DNA of 64,000 bases from Tubulanus polymorphus (taxonomy: Eukaryota; Nemertea; Palaeonemertea; Tubulaniformes; Tubulanidae). The notes beneath the pieces are model-generated. The model saw only the letters and a list, made by a program, of their open reading frames with translations, was not told the origin of the DNA and searched no databases. The stretch spans positions 14,288,450 to 14,352,449 of the forward strand of contig NC_134026.1 of assembly GCF_964204645.1 (NCBI RefSeq), written 5' to 3'. Both the position numbers and the translations under genes were made by a program. Of the stretch, positions 1 to 9,968 are shown piece by piece; position 1 is the stretch's first letter, and every line of letters begins with the position of its first letter.

Positions 1-116
1 ATTATCTAATGAACTATTTAAAAACCTATATGAGTCTATAAATCTTAAGCGACCGAATTGGAAAGATATATAATTTTCAGATGTTTTAGCTAGCATTCTA
101 AATCTATAAGTTGGTA
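1..116 (-). pseudogene. Polinton DNA polymerase B fragment (AT-rich family)
   Basis: Read on the minus strand this gives the stretch just after the exonuclease region of the AT-rich polymerase, including SENYISFQFG and LRFIDSYRFL. It is nearly identical to 44583-44680. The fragment runs off the window start and ends near 116, where non-LTR sequence begins. It shows that the AT-rich family continues upstream of the window. It is a remnant, not a functional gene. Confidence 0.75.
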
Positions 117-149
117 TTTTGGGTGGTGGTGATGATGATTGGTATTGAT

Positions 150-515
150 TTGGTATTGTTATTTTTCACAAACATTTTACGATCCTTAAGGTAGATGCTA
201 AACCAATTATATGCATGTCCACGAACCCCATAATGTGCTTATTTGAATAAAAGGTTGTCTATATTGAGTGAGTCGAATGTTTTCGATAAATCTAAAAATA
301 AACCTAATGGGTAGTTATTGTTTTCTAAATTATAGATAATATTCCCAATGAAATCAGTCATGGCATGGATAGTGGAATGATTAGGTCGAAATCCGTATTG
401 ACTGGGGTTTATAATTTTGTGTTTAGTGAAAAATTTGTATAATCGCGTATGACCTAGTTTCTCTTGGACTTTTGATAGGGTTGGTAGAAGATATATATGG
501 CGGTAGTTATTGAAC
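150..515 (-). pseudogene. jockey-like non-LTR reverse transcriptase fragment
   Basis: Minus-strand translation shows reverse-transcriptase landmarks in order: a Q-Y-G-F-R block (SQYGFRPNHSTIHAM), the first catalytic block as LFLDLSKTFD (F-D in place of the usual A-F-D), then GVRGHAYNWF and a YLKDRK-type motif. There is at least one in-frame stop, after the LLFK segment. Both ends are cut, with no endonuclease domain or 3' tail. The family (jockey/CR1-like) is inferred from these motifs only. Confidence 0.7.
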
Positions 516-532
516 AGTTGCTTGTTACCATT

Positions 533-848
533 TTTAGGGTTTTCTGTTTCTTCACAAAAAACCCTATTGAGATTCGCGTGATTGGGTTTTCTGTTAATTC
601 ACAGAAAACCCTATTGATTGAGATTCGCGTGTTTCTTATTATCATTTTATGTCACACTATTTTCACTAAAAGAACATAGGCTTTGTTACCTTGCCACTGT
701 TGTCGATACAATCCGTATGATATCCTTCAGCTCACTTTGATCTACAAATACTCTGTGCGTATTCTGATAAATGAACGTAACAAAAGCGCTGTAAACATCG
801 AAAATTGGGTCCCATTCAATGAGGCGACATGTTTTTCTGAGTCGTCAT
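533..848 (+). repeat. left arm of a 5.9-kb-spaced inverted repeat
   Basis: This arm matches, in reverse complement, 6247-6522. Shared landmarks are a small hairpin around AGGGTTTTCTG...CAAAAAACCC, the stretch ATTGAGATTCGCGTG, a CGATACAATCC block, and an inner GTAAACAT...AAATTGG block. The left arm carries the hairpin twice in tandem (535-570 and 592-620). The arms bracket the first ALDH18A1 exon and the first AT-rich Polinton fragment. It probably reflects two copies of a repeat in opposite orientation. Confidence 0.65.
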
Positions 849-1220
849 CCCGAAATCCACAGGAGGTTGCTCGTCACTTCGTTTATCAATTCAAGTGTAA
901 ATAAACAAATTTATTGCCGCAAGACGTCACATTCAGCCGCGGTTTTTAAACAGTAATTTATAACCATTACCCATTTTCCTCATCAAATCATATTATCGAT
1001 ATACAGGAAATTTAATGCTCTTGATTTTAAAAGCACTGTCGAGCCAGTAACATCGACGAATCGACGTGTGTCTCTTCGTCGTCGTTCCGGGGATCAGCTG
1101 TGAGTTTCTCCTCATCATGACAATCAAATGAAGTACAAATAAATTTATTACTACCAGTGATTTGGCCGCGGGCTTCAAACAGTTAGTTTAACAATACCTA
1201 ATTTTCTGTACCAAATTTAC
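833..1220. repeat. degenerate direct duplication in the intron
   Basis: Two segments, about 833-975 and 1071-1220, share blocks in the same order: GTCGT(C)..., a CAAATAAATTTATT-like block, a GCCGCGG block and a TTTAAACAGT-like block. They look like old tandem or dispersed copies of one repeat. No coding sequence was recognised here. Confidence 0.4.
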
Positions 1221-1955
1221 TGTATATTTACTAGGATAAATCATTAGAGTACCGGTGAGTCGTAGGCATACGTGGCAAAAAATTTATATTTACATTTTTC
1301 TTTTGTTCAAAGATTCATCTTAACCGCTGGAGGTCCCCCGTTATGCCGATAAACACACTAAAACACTTGAATAAAATTGCGAAAACTGTGTCAGAAATTG
1401 ATTTTATTATGTAAAATCGTAGAAAAGGTGCCCAGGTTGGTAGGTTCCGGTAGGCTATTTGACGCTGTTTGTAGGTTGAAAGCTGTGAACGCTGATACAG
1501 TGAGTGTAGTGCACACGTTTGGATTGTCTTTACAAACAGAAAGGGGAGCGTGCGCACTGCAAACAAGATGGCAGAAACTCTCTTGTGAAAAAATTGGGTC
1601 CCAGGCAACAACTTTATAGCGGATAATTAATGAATATGTACCGAATAAATAATTTTGTACTATGATATTTGGCATTTATTGCCAGCCTCAACCACGGCAC
1701 AAGCCCCTATGAACTAAACTATGAGTCCATTCTTATATGAATATGAATAGTGCTTTTCGGCGTTCTAATGCATTTTCTAACCCGATAGTAATTCCTCATC
1801 AGCATCTATTATAAACACAACATTTTGGCCCAAGATAGAGTTTAATACACAATCAATATACAGAGAAAATTACAATTTTCAGTGAAGGGCTACTCGAACT
1901 GTTGAATAAATAAACCACCAAACGGTGTAAACGACAAAATCCATTTTGATTTCAG
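1221..1955. other. intron sequence, nothing recognised
   Basis: This is unique-looking intron DNA upstream of the ALDH18A1 exon. Two short open frames on each strand (1315-1675) have no recognisable domain. A block at 1580-1600 (AAATTGGGTCCC) also occurs near 810 in the inverted-repeat arm, so part of it may be the same repeat family. The acceptor side ends in TTGATTTCAG before the exon. Confidence 0.4.
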
Positions 1956-2174
1956 GTCATAAGTGTGAAAGACAACGATAGTCTAGCAGCAAGACTTGCG
2001 GTGGAAATTAAAGCGGAACTCTTGATCATCATGTCTGATGTAGATGGATTGTACACGACCCCACCGGGAGAAAGCGGTTCGCGTCTGCTTCATTCTTTTT
2101 CGCCATTAGCAGAAAATATTAACATTGTGTTTGGAACAAAATCAAGAGTTGGAATGGGTGGCATGGAGTCCAAG
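1956..2174 (+). CDS. ALDH18A1: ALDH18A1 (P5C synthase) exon, glutamate 5-kinase domain
   Basis: This exon encodes about 73 residues of the C-terminal half of the glutamate-5-kinase domain of delta-1-pyrroline-5-carboxylate synthase. That bifunctional mitochondrial enzyme makes P5C from glutamate for proline, ornithine and arginine synthesis. Visible landmarks are [13 protein letters not shown], the [12 protein letters not shown] segment and [15 protein letters not shown], the conserved substrate/nucleotide-binding end of amino-acid kinases. The exon is open throughout. It starts after TTTGATTTCAG and ends AAG|GTATAG in phase 0, matching the next exon at 25448. The preceding exons lie outside the window. 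Conservation and splice sites make it a real host exon. Confidence 0.95.
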
Positions 2175-2240
2175 GTATAGTAGTATAGTAGAGTTTATTT
2201 TGCATAATAGATTGGTACAAAGATGTGTAATTACAATATG

Positions 2241-2395
2241 AGGAATTAGATAAATGTTTTTTTCATACCAAAGGTCGAAGGGTCGAGCTCATAAAAAATA
2301 GAAATAAATTCTCGCACGCTTGCATTTATTTTTATTTCTTATTCACTCAACCCTTCAAACCTTTGATATGAAAAAACATTTATCTAATTACTCTA
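2241..2395. repeat. Polinton-tip palindrome, copy 1
   Basis: A near-perfect inverted repeat. The left arm ATTAGATAAATG...TTTCATACCAAAGG pairs with the right arm CCTTTGATATGAAAA...CATTTATCTAAT. The arms are about 70 bases around a short centre near CTCGCACGC. The right end reads ACT outward, so both ends approximate AGTAATTAG, like a Polinton terminus. It lies 70 bases upstream of the first gene of the block. Related palindromes with different arm sequences occur at 26922, 36765, 44255 and 50730. Confidence 0.75.
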
Positions 2396-2467
2396 GCACT
2401 CTAGTAATTCCATATAAATGAATATCATATAAATGAAATCAATTTTTTTTTTAAAGTTGTCATAAAA

Positions 2468-2767
2468 ATGCAGAGTACACAAGCACATATTGAGAACAAC
2501 AAATCATTCTTAAATATAATTAAAGTTACTACAAATGCTAAATCGGTAGATTATATAATTCATCTAGAATATGAAGGATTAGAAGGTAATAAACTTGAAT
2601 TCAGAACGCATTTACCAGATAGATTTCATCGATTATCTAGTGGAGATATAGAAGAATTATGTTCGGGATTATCTAGTGGAGATATAGAAGAATTATGTTC
2701 GGGTGATTTCTTTTTCATGTATAAAGGTAAGAATGAGATAGGGCACCATGGTATAGATTTCGAATAG
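2468..2767 (+). pseudogene. small Polinton DNA-binding-like protein, rearranged copy
   Basis: A 99-residue frame starting ATG after an AT leader. It is the first gene after the palindrome and belongs to a family also seen at 8340, 27135, 50300 and 62013. The family signature is an L-P-D-R-F motif followed by LSS-[GE]-D-[IL]-EELCSGDF and a YKGKNE tail. Small proteins with a LPKRF-type motif accompany Polinton-like polymerases; I infer, without proof, a nucleic-acid-binding OB-fold role. This copy lacks about 36 internal residues compared with 27135 (an in-frame deletion after KSVDYI) and has a 36-base in-frame tandem duplication (LSSGDIEELCSG twice, 2635-2702), so the frame survives by chance. 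Confidence 0.65.
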
Positions 2768-2803
2768 TATAAAATCAATTTTAAGAAAAAATGTGTATGA
2801 TAA

Positions 2804-3060
2804 ATGGAACCAAATAAGAAGTACTGCTGTCCAACATGTAAAATTAATATAGATAAATCTAAAAAAGCGCGGCATAATTAAGCTTAATCTCACTTACAAA
2901 ATAAATTGAAATTAGAATATTAAGATGATATATTAGGAACCAAATTAGAAGAATTAAAGAATGAAAAAGAACCATATAAATGCGATACATGTAACCAATT
3001 ATTTAGTGAAAAAAAGATATTATTAACAACATTTAAAATCTAAAATTCATATTAAAAATA
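2804..3060 (+). pseudogene. Polinton two-zinc-finger protein, broken 5' part
   Basis: The frame begins ATG at 2804, 37 bases after the preceding gene. It shows a C2H2 finger (YCCPTCKINIDKSKKARHN) with a stop just after, then a second finger (CDTCNQLFSEKK) after a frameshift. The intact relative is 37269-37574. Sequence stops at 3060, where the unrelated repeat beginning AGCTGC takes over. Likely role is DNA binding in the element; degenerate here. Confidence 0.7.
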
Positions 3061-6000
3061 TAGCTGCAAAGCGGCGATGATGGGTTTTCTGAAAAGCCAT
3101 TCACTAGGATGATGGGGATCGTAGTAAATTGAAATACTGATACATAGAATAAAACGTATTTACAGATTCGAACCTAATATGCAACCGCTGTGTAAACGTC
3201 AAATGTGATACAGCTTTGAAACCGAACATACAATCAACAAATATGAATTTAAATAATAATAAGAACGCAACTATCACAATCTTCATGATTATAATGAGTT
3301 TATTTACATGTTCAAACGTTTCGATCGATTTCGACTCATCTCTTCGGGTCCTTTTCAAGAAATGACATGAAAAGATACAAACTATGTATAGTATAGTGTT
3401 ACTAATTACAGAGAATATCATGCAGGCGTGAAGTGGCCTAGTTTACAAAGTACAAATGGATTATAAACATATCAAAATATGTTCAGTAAAAAAGAGACAC
3501 CATGTGTTGAAAGTTGTTTGTTAATACTTGAAAAAGAAAAATTTGATGCACAATTTTTACATAATGTTAAATGTTCCTTAATTTCTGAATCTCCTTTTAA
3601 TATTGTTTGCCTACAGCACTTAAGGAACATTTAACATCATGTAAAAATTGTGCATCAAATTTTTCTTTAAAAAACAACTTTTCAATCGTTGATTCTGGAA
3701 AACATGACTTTGAAATCACCATCAAAGAGGCATTATATATAAAATCCAAAAAACCAAGTATTAACAAACAACTTTCAACACATGGTTTCTCATTTTTACT
3801 GAACGTATTTTGATATGTTTATAATCCATTTGTACTTTGTAATTTGTACTTTGTAAACTAGGCCACTTCACGCCTGCATGATATTCTGGATACTCTTCCG
3901 AAATAATATAATAAGAATTTACTCGACCAGGCATTTATTTTGGCATTCAAACATCATGATCCTGTATCCTGTATCCTGTATCACCACGCTAAAAATGGAT
4001 CCGTCCTATTAAGAACTCATCTTAAGCACCTGCTGAGTCAATAGATTGAGTAAATTTACTGATAAGAACGTATTATGATTTGGAATAGATTTAAGAAGTT
4101 AATCTTTTTATTGAAATATTTGAATAAATACATAAATTGTAGTGTAGATCCAATCAATAATTGTGAATTGTTTTGGTCTGGGTCTCGACCGATGTTGATT
4201 TCGGCTTTTATGTTTTACAAATTCTATATTGATTAACTATGCTATAACTCTATACTGATTCTATAACAATTTATACCTGCAACATGTCTGTTAATATCAA
4301 ACCTATTCCACTGGTTGCATTTGTTTCCTTATTAACGGGCTAGTCACTCTTGATCTTAGTTATTAGAAAAATAATATTCGTTTAGTTATAGAAATTCATT
4401 ACCTTTTTGAAAATTCTATTATAATATTTGTTCTGTCCTAATTTTTATTACTGCATGAACCAATTATATGCTTTGTAAATATGATGTAATAAAACAAATT
4501 TGAATTTGAATTCGATTTGAATATGAGAATTAAGAATAACTTGTGTTTTTTCCACTTGTCTAACTTGTCTCTCGTTCCAGAGTTTCAATTACAATCAAAT
4601 CCAAATTGGCTAAAAGTACATAGGAATAAATGAAATGAACTGTTAGTCACTGCAAACCTATTCCAGCGTTATGTCGATCGCGTTGAATCACTTTGATTGA
4701 GCTGAAAGAATCAGATCTTCTATGGTGCAACATCGGTCGAGGAGTGATATCTTGGTGTTGACTGTCCTTGACCATCTAACTTCATGCGTTTGATTTTGGT
4801 ATCAGCATCATACCAACATGAACTGCAAAATATTCACACAACGTGAACACCTTCAGTACATGTATACAGTAATCAAACTTTAACCGATTTTTGGATATTT
4901 TAATGAACGTTAGGCTTATTTCAGTATTCTAAAGCAGGAAATAATAAGCCCAATCAATAGGCCCTATTCCTATTGGTACAATTGTATAATGCGTACAGCT
5001 GTACCGTACACTTATCGGTCAATATTTGAGAAATCGGTATACCAAGCCTATGTACAGCTAAATGTACAGGCCTACAATGATTTCTGGTATACAAGACGTG
5101 ACCACACGAACGTTCGTTTTGGATCTAGGTTTGATTATTAATGTTAGCAGGTCAGAGAAGGCCTGGTTAAATCACATGGCTCAAATCAATTAGCCTTTCT
5201 GCCTGTGAATACTTCAGTGTATTGTTTTAATCATATCGAGTGAATAGTGCATAGACCGAATTAGACTTTGGGCTATTCCTGATCAAATCCTATACCTGTG
5301 ATAACGGTACCAGTAATAGTAGCATCGATGTAGGGCCGACGAGAGGGAAAAAGTTGTGTTTGTTGTGCGTAGCCGTAGGCATGGTAGGCTTATCGTACTC
5401 ACTTAATACTTAAAACGCTGTTGTTACCCGTACGTGACTGTACGGTGATACGGGTTAGCCGTATGTGAGTACGAAAAAAATATTCCAGCGGTAGTCCAGT
5501 GATTTACCCACTGAGCCACAGAACGTAACTGCAGGGTGGATGAAAGTTGATTTACAAATAGCCTCACCTTACCCAAACCCTATTCTTTCACTCATACGCG
5601 TATGTAGATTATAGGAACTCACGTACGGCGTTTGTAGGGAACTCACGTACGGTTAAACTGTGGAGATCACCGTACATTCACGTGCGGATAACAACTTCGT
5701 ACTTAAAATGGTATTGACTACTATATAATAGCCTATATAGACAAATAAATACCGGTAGGCTTTCTTAGCTTCCACACTTCACAACCGAACCAACTGACCT
5801 ACCAGTATATTTTAGTCCCAATACGCGCCAACCGGCACAGGCCTACCACTGTTTGTCAACTGGTGTGTTCCGTAGTATGCTATCGTAATCACCTGATACT
5901 TGTCTGTCGTTAGTTTTCCTTTCTGAGTTGAACGTAAGCCACCCGCGACTCAACGACCTTGATTTAAACTTGGTGAATTCAAAATCTCTTCATTGACACT

Positions 6001-6110
6001 TTTGGTGACATGAACAGATCAGTATTATACTAAAATGAAATCACCGGAATAACAATACATCAAAAATATTAAAGAGGTAACAAAAATGCCCGTAAACCGA
6101 TCAGACACGT
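3061..6110 (+). repeat. unidentified ~3-kb repeat A, copy 1
   Basis: This long stretch is repeated at 28781-36764 in the same order, with about 80-90% visible identity over many blocks. Examples are AGCTGC(A/C)AAGC(A/G)GCGATGA at the start, a GACCAGGCATTTATTTTGGC block, a block of CACGTACGGnnTAACAAC motifs near 5420-5700, and CGCGACTCAACGACCTTGA near 5945. Both copies begin directly after AT-rich Polinton sequence ending AATAT, so the start looks like a transposon end. I see no long frame and no recognised protein, so the class is unknown. Copy 1 carries a Penelope-like insertion at 3252-3913 that copy 2 lacks. Confidence 0.75.
3252..3913. mobile_element. Penelope-like element fragment in inverted form
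   Basis: Relative to copy 2 of repeat A, this 0.66-kb insert sits between two GAATTTA copies (3245-3251 and 3914-3920), a likely target duplication. Inside is a long inverted repeat: 3419-3594 pairs with about 3617-3892. The right arm encodes, at 3607-3813 on the plus strand, the C-terminal part of a GIY-YIG-type domain as in Penelope-like retroelements (EALYIKSKKPSINKQLS, ending with a short hydrophobic tail and stop). The left arm is the same tail on the minus strand with roughly 90 bases deleted. Penelope elements are known for inverted partial copies, which fits. Confidence 0.7.
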
Positions 6111-6246
6111 GAACGCTGGACTCGTAAACTCTTGGACTCGGACCCGCTGAGCAATAAATTCATAAAATTGACCTTCAAATTGATTTTGGAGAAGAGAGGG
6201 AACAATTCAATAGCTCTTCCTCAAAAAGAAGAGAGAAATATCGGAA
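6111..6246. other. intron sequence between repeat A and the inverted-repeat arm
   Basis: Between the last block shared with copy 2 of repeat A and the right inverted-repeat arm there is unassigned sequence with no frame or motif recognised. Confidence 0.3.
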
Positions 6247-6522
6247 AGAAAACACAACATGGCTACTAATGGAACGGGGCCAAATTTCCTATGTTTACAG
6301 CTCAACAGTGCCTTTATAACGTGGATTTATCAAAATTCCCATGCAGGATCTGGAGATTGAAGTGAGCTGAAAGATATCATCTGGATTGTATCGGCAACAG
6401 CGGTAAGGTAAGGAAGCCTTTACACTTTTAACAAAAACTGTGTGGAAAAGGGAAAGAGAAATATTACAATAATCACGCGAATCTCAATAGGGTTTTTTGT
6501 GAAGAAACAGAAAACCCTAAAT
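6247..6522 (-). repeat. right arm of the inverted repeat (with 533-848)
   Basis: Reverse complement of the arm at 533-848. It ends outward in the hairpin AGGGTTTTTTGTG...CAGAAAACCCT. AT-rich Polinton sequence begins immediately after the arm. Confidence 0.65.
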
Positions 6523-6948
6523 ATCGATAATGATATTTAAGGTAAAGATTATTTTGATAAAGATAAATATAAGCAACAAAAGATAAAAAAAAAACAAAAA
6601 ATTAACTAAACAAGAAAAGACCATACATGGAAGATGTAAAAAATTACATTATTTATTAGATGATAAAAGAGATATGAAATAGCTGAAGTATTTAAAATTG
6701 ATATTGGTTCAGCAGCTATTGAGTTTAAATTTTTGGCAAAACATTAGAAAACAATAAAAAATATTTAGAAAATATGAAAGATATAATATAAATAATTACA
6801 GGCGAGGAATATCCAAAAATAAGTATATCTGCGAAAGTTAAATTCATAAAATCTGAAGATAAACCAATATATAATATAAAATCTCATTCACAACATATTT
6901 TTTCAACACATATAGTCGATAGATTAGATAAATGTCATAATGAATGTC
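6523..6948 (+). pseudogene. Polinton zinc-finger tail plus polymerase B N-terminus, decayed
   Basis: Several stops and shifts, but the order is that of the better copy at 37500-37970. It has the tail of the zinc-finger gene (GKDYFDK), then the polymerase start with an AAIEFKF block and KSEDKPIYNI. The polymerase is cut near 6948, where polymerase sequence resumes on the opposite strand. This is an inversion or chimeric junction within one element. Confidence 0.65.
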
Positions 6949-7325
6949 CAAATTTTTCAAATAAATCCGATAATAATAATACATCTGATTTTAGATATAA
7001 ATCAACTAATTCTCCATGATCTTTCATTTTGAAATGATTCCGAATATTTAATGTTCCATTAAAAACTTCATCTTTTATATCTTCATTTTTAATTGATCAT
7101 AAAATTGTTGTTTTAAAAATTGTGTTATTTTTAAATCATTATGATTTGTTATAAAAATAATATGGAATTGCGCCTTTTTAACTCATTAATTGAAAATCAT
7201 TATTTTTGGATTATATTGTTTTAATATTTTTAATTCATCACCAATTAAACTTTTAGATTATCAAGAGATCTACTTAAAAATCTATAGGAATCTATGAATC
7301 TTCAATATCCAAATTGAAAAGATAT
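6949..7325 (-). pseudogene. Polinton polymerase B middle region, inverted fragment
   Basis: Minus-strand reading gives the region between the exonuclease and motif A, with ISFQFG, RFIDSYRFL, GDELKILKQYNP and, at the far end, TLNIRNHFKMKDHGELVDLYLKSD-like residues. It matches 44620-44990 with frameshifts. It lies head-to-head with the N-terminal fragment at 6523-6948. Confidence 0.65.
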
Positions 7326-7337
7326 TGATTATGTTTT

Positions 7338-7735
7338 ATGTTGGTAGTAAAGATTTTTCTATAATATGTGAGCGAAGTGGAAGAAGTGAAAGAATTAACT
7401 GTGAAGGAATAACCGAGAACACAGAACAAATTGAATGGTCGCGGCAATTAGAAATTAAATCAAAACAACTTGAAAAGCACAAAAAGAAAAAATGAATAAC
7501 GAAAATAAAGATGAATATAATGTTGAATATAATGTTATTTCTACTCCTTCTAAATTATTTAATGAATTTTTATTATTCAACTGGACTGGTAATTTTACTC
7601 ATTTTGATTGGATGTAATTGGTATGAAAAATCAAATAAATTTTGTTGTAATAATTCTGAAACTTCTACTTTTAAAAACGAAGAAACTACTGAAATTCCAA
7701 AATTCAATATAAAGAATATGGATGAAAATTTTTGA
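7338..7735 (+). pseudogene. small basic/transmembrane Polinton protein, diverged copy
   Basis: The first part (QIEWSRQLE...KKKK, stop near 7495) resembles the basic N-terminus of the small membrane protein at 41315-41689 (KWARELGKRSAELKKAKKKK). A frame at 7511-7735 (74 residues) then has a strongly hydrophobic segment (residues 3-35) and a hydrophilic tail, like the membrane segment of that family. The assignment rests on layout and weak similarity. Confidence 0.4.
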
Positions 7736-7739
7736 AAAT

Positions 7740-8255
7740 AATTTCATTTAATGTTATTTCTATTTTTATTTGATTAAATATCTCACTACTTTTATCTATA
7801 TATGCGGAGCAATTAAATTGTCCATATAAGTCATTTCGGGTTCTTGATATTTTAGATCAAAAGTAAAATATGAATTTTTATGACTTTACTATCTCCATTA
7901 TTAAAATTTTGTTTTTACCATTTCGAAATGTTTATTCAACAATTATTAAATCATGAAGACCAGCTTTTTTTCCATGATAAATTATTTAACTACCTTCTAA
8001 ATCTTTTAATTCATCTATGTTTAATGAAACCCATTTATCAGGTAAAAATATTTTAAATTCTCGTCTTGTATTAACATTACAATAACTCTAATTTGCTGAT
8101 ATTTTTTCACCATATTTAGTTTTTATTTTTTTCTAATTTCAAAATTTATGTTCAATTTCTTGTGAAACATCAACTCATTTCTCTATTTTATATTGTTGTT
8201 TTGATGGTTTTAATCTATTATTTATTAATGTAAAGAAAGTTTTTCTGTCTCCCAT
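7740..8255 (-). pseudogene. second small DNA-binding-like Polinton protein, decayed
   Basis: Minus-strand translation from ATG at 8255 gives MGDRKTFFTLINN, a KTKYGEKIS block and REFKIFLPDKWVSLNIDELKDLE, which parallels the L-P-D-R-F...EEL signature of the family at 27135. A further block (SRTRNDLYGQFNCSAYID) follows near 7835-7775 and also occurs around 47596-47670. About five stops interrupt it. It is probably a paralogue of the small-protein family; no function is proven. Confidence 0.5.
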
Positions 8256-8339
8256 TTATAAGGAAACAAATCAATGAGTGGTGATGAGTGATGTGGCGCC
8301 CTCTCGCCCTCTGGTATGAAAAAGCCATGTTCAATTACT

Positions 8340-8541
8340 CAACTAGATATGGAAATAGATTTGTAGCACATTTAGACTATAGAGGTATGAGAAATAATCA
8401 TACATTTAGAACATATTAACCAGATAGATTTAATAGATTATCAATTGCATATATTGATGATTTAAAATGAAGAATATTTTATTCAATTTATAAAGGTACG
8501 ATAGAAAAAGGAACCGTGTTATAGATTTTGAATGATTAAAA
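8340..8541 (+). pseudogene. small DNA-binding-like Polinton protein fragment
   Basis: Contains TRYGNRFVAHLDYRGM, FRTY, PDRFNRLS and IDDLK in one frame with stops, the same family as 27135-27476. The N-terminus is missing; the preceding 8256-8339 is the same tip sequence as 24777-24860 (GGTGATGAGTGATGTG...). The zinc-finger gene follows directly. Confidence 0.6.
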
Positions 8542-8547
8542 GATACT

Positions 8548-9968
8548 AACAACAAGAAATATTATTGCCCAATATGTAAAATAAATATAAATAAATCACA
8601 AAAATATAGAGTATTTAGAAAAATAAATTATAATTAGAATATAATAATGAAAAATTTAAACTGAATTAAATGAATTCAAAAATAAAAAAGAAAGATAATG
8701 TGACCTTGCTAACAACGATGTCGGCACAACATTAGTTTATGTTGATGGCAGGTTGTTATCCAATATTTTCCTCTAGAACATTGACACAACATTCAGACAA
8801 TGTTACACAAATAAGTCCGCCCTCTGTTGATAGAACTAAGCAATACTGATGATTATACAACATTGCTGCAACATTGATGTTAATCAATGTTAGTTTCGCA
8901 CATGGAGCGTGGTTAATTGCCTAATCTAGACCTTTTTGGCTATGATAAAGATCCATAATCAGTGACTGATAATATTAAGCTACATGATATACAACATTCT
9001 ACAGCTTCGTGCAGTTCTAATCAATGGATACGAAACGATGGGTGTGTAGTTTCTTCCCAGTGAGTCTGCGCCATTTTGTTTTCTCCGTTTGGTTCAGAAG
9101 ATTTCTGTGTATGGTTTATTCTATTTTTCTGCGTCCTGAGCATGATTTGGATATTTATCGACGATGGATGTGACAGTTTCACTGATCTAGATTTCATTTG
9201 AGGTAAGCATATGTGGTTAATTCTTTCAATTGATTGATAAAAGATTTTAGAACATGCCTCTTCCCCATTAGAATTTCCCACCATTTTCCTATTTTATACG
9301 TGACACTTCTGAAATTAGGACAATGTATTTTACAAATATCTTATTCTTTTCAGATATATCAGTGATCAAGGATGTAGATGTGGTCGAAGATAATAGATAT
9401 TAATATATGTTGCATCGTATCAATAAATTATATCGTTTGTATTTATGATGAATATTGAGGTAATAAAAATCAATTCAAAATCGACTCAAATTTATTTACG
9501 AGTTTATCAGTTATATGGCTGTACCCATACAACCGAAGATGAGGATTTAGGAAGAAAAGATTGAAGGCCTCCGATTCATATCATTAGGATGTTGTATAGA
9601 TGTTGTAGGAATGTTTCAAGTAAAATACTGACATTGTGTCAATGTTGTAGAAATATTGCCCGTTTCAACATTTAACATTTCAACGTTGATCCTATGTTGT
9701 GGAGATGTTTGGTACAACATTGCAACAATGTTGTGACAACTTGCTATGAGTCCACAGTTCTCGTTGATACAACATTAAAGCAACATAAGTCTGATCTGAT
9801 TTAATGTTGTTACAACATACCGACAATGTATTTTTGTTAGCAGGGGATACAAGCAACCAAATATTTAGTGAAAAAAAGATATTATGATCAACATTTAAAA
9901 TATAAAATTCATATCAGATATTTGAATAAGAACATTTTAGGTGAAGATTAATTTTGATGAAAATATAG
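8548..9968 (+). pseudogene. Polinton zinc-finger gene split by a DNA transposon
   Basis: The first half (8548-8703) encodes a finger YYCPICKININKSQK. The second half (9846-9968) resumes with a damaged finger, NQIFSEKRYYDQHLK, and the ILGED tail. The element at 8704-9845 separates them. The gene ends where BEL/Pao sequence begins. The intact relative is 37269-37574. Confidence 0.65.
8704..9845. mobile_element. 1.1-kb non-autonomous DNA transposon
   Basis: The insert interrupts the zinc-finger gene. Its ends are inverted: left CCTTGCTAACAA, right TTGTTAGCAGGG. The inner sequence is full of CAACATTG / CAATGTTG motifs on both sides (8725-8900 and 9590-9840), giving long subterminal inverted repeats. 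A GA dinucleotide flanks both ends. No transposase is encoded. A minus-strand 87-residue frame at 9021-9284 has no recognised domain. Confidence 0.65.

Noticed and set aside
1315-1675. Overlapping small frames near 1.3-1.7 kb as an upstream ALDH18A1 exon
   Set aside because: No P5C synthase residues and no matching splice sites; the expected preceding exon sequence is not there.
3104-3421. 105-codon minus-strand membrane-like frame
   Set aside because: It spans the border between repeat A and the Penelope insertion, so it is a composite without biological continuity.
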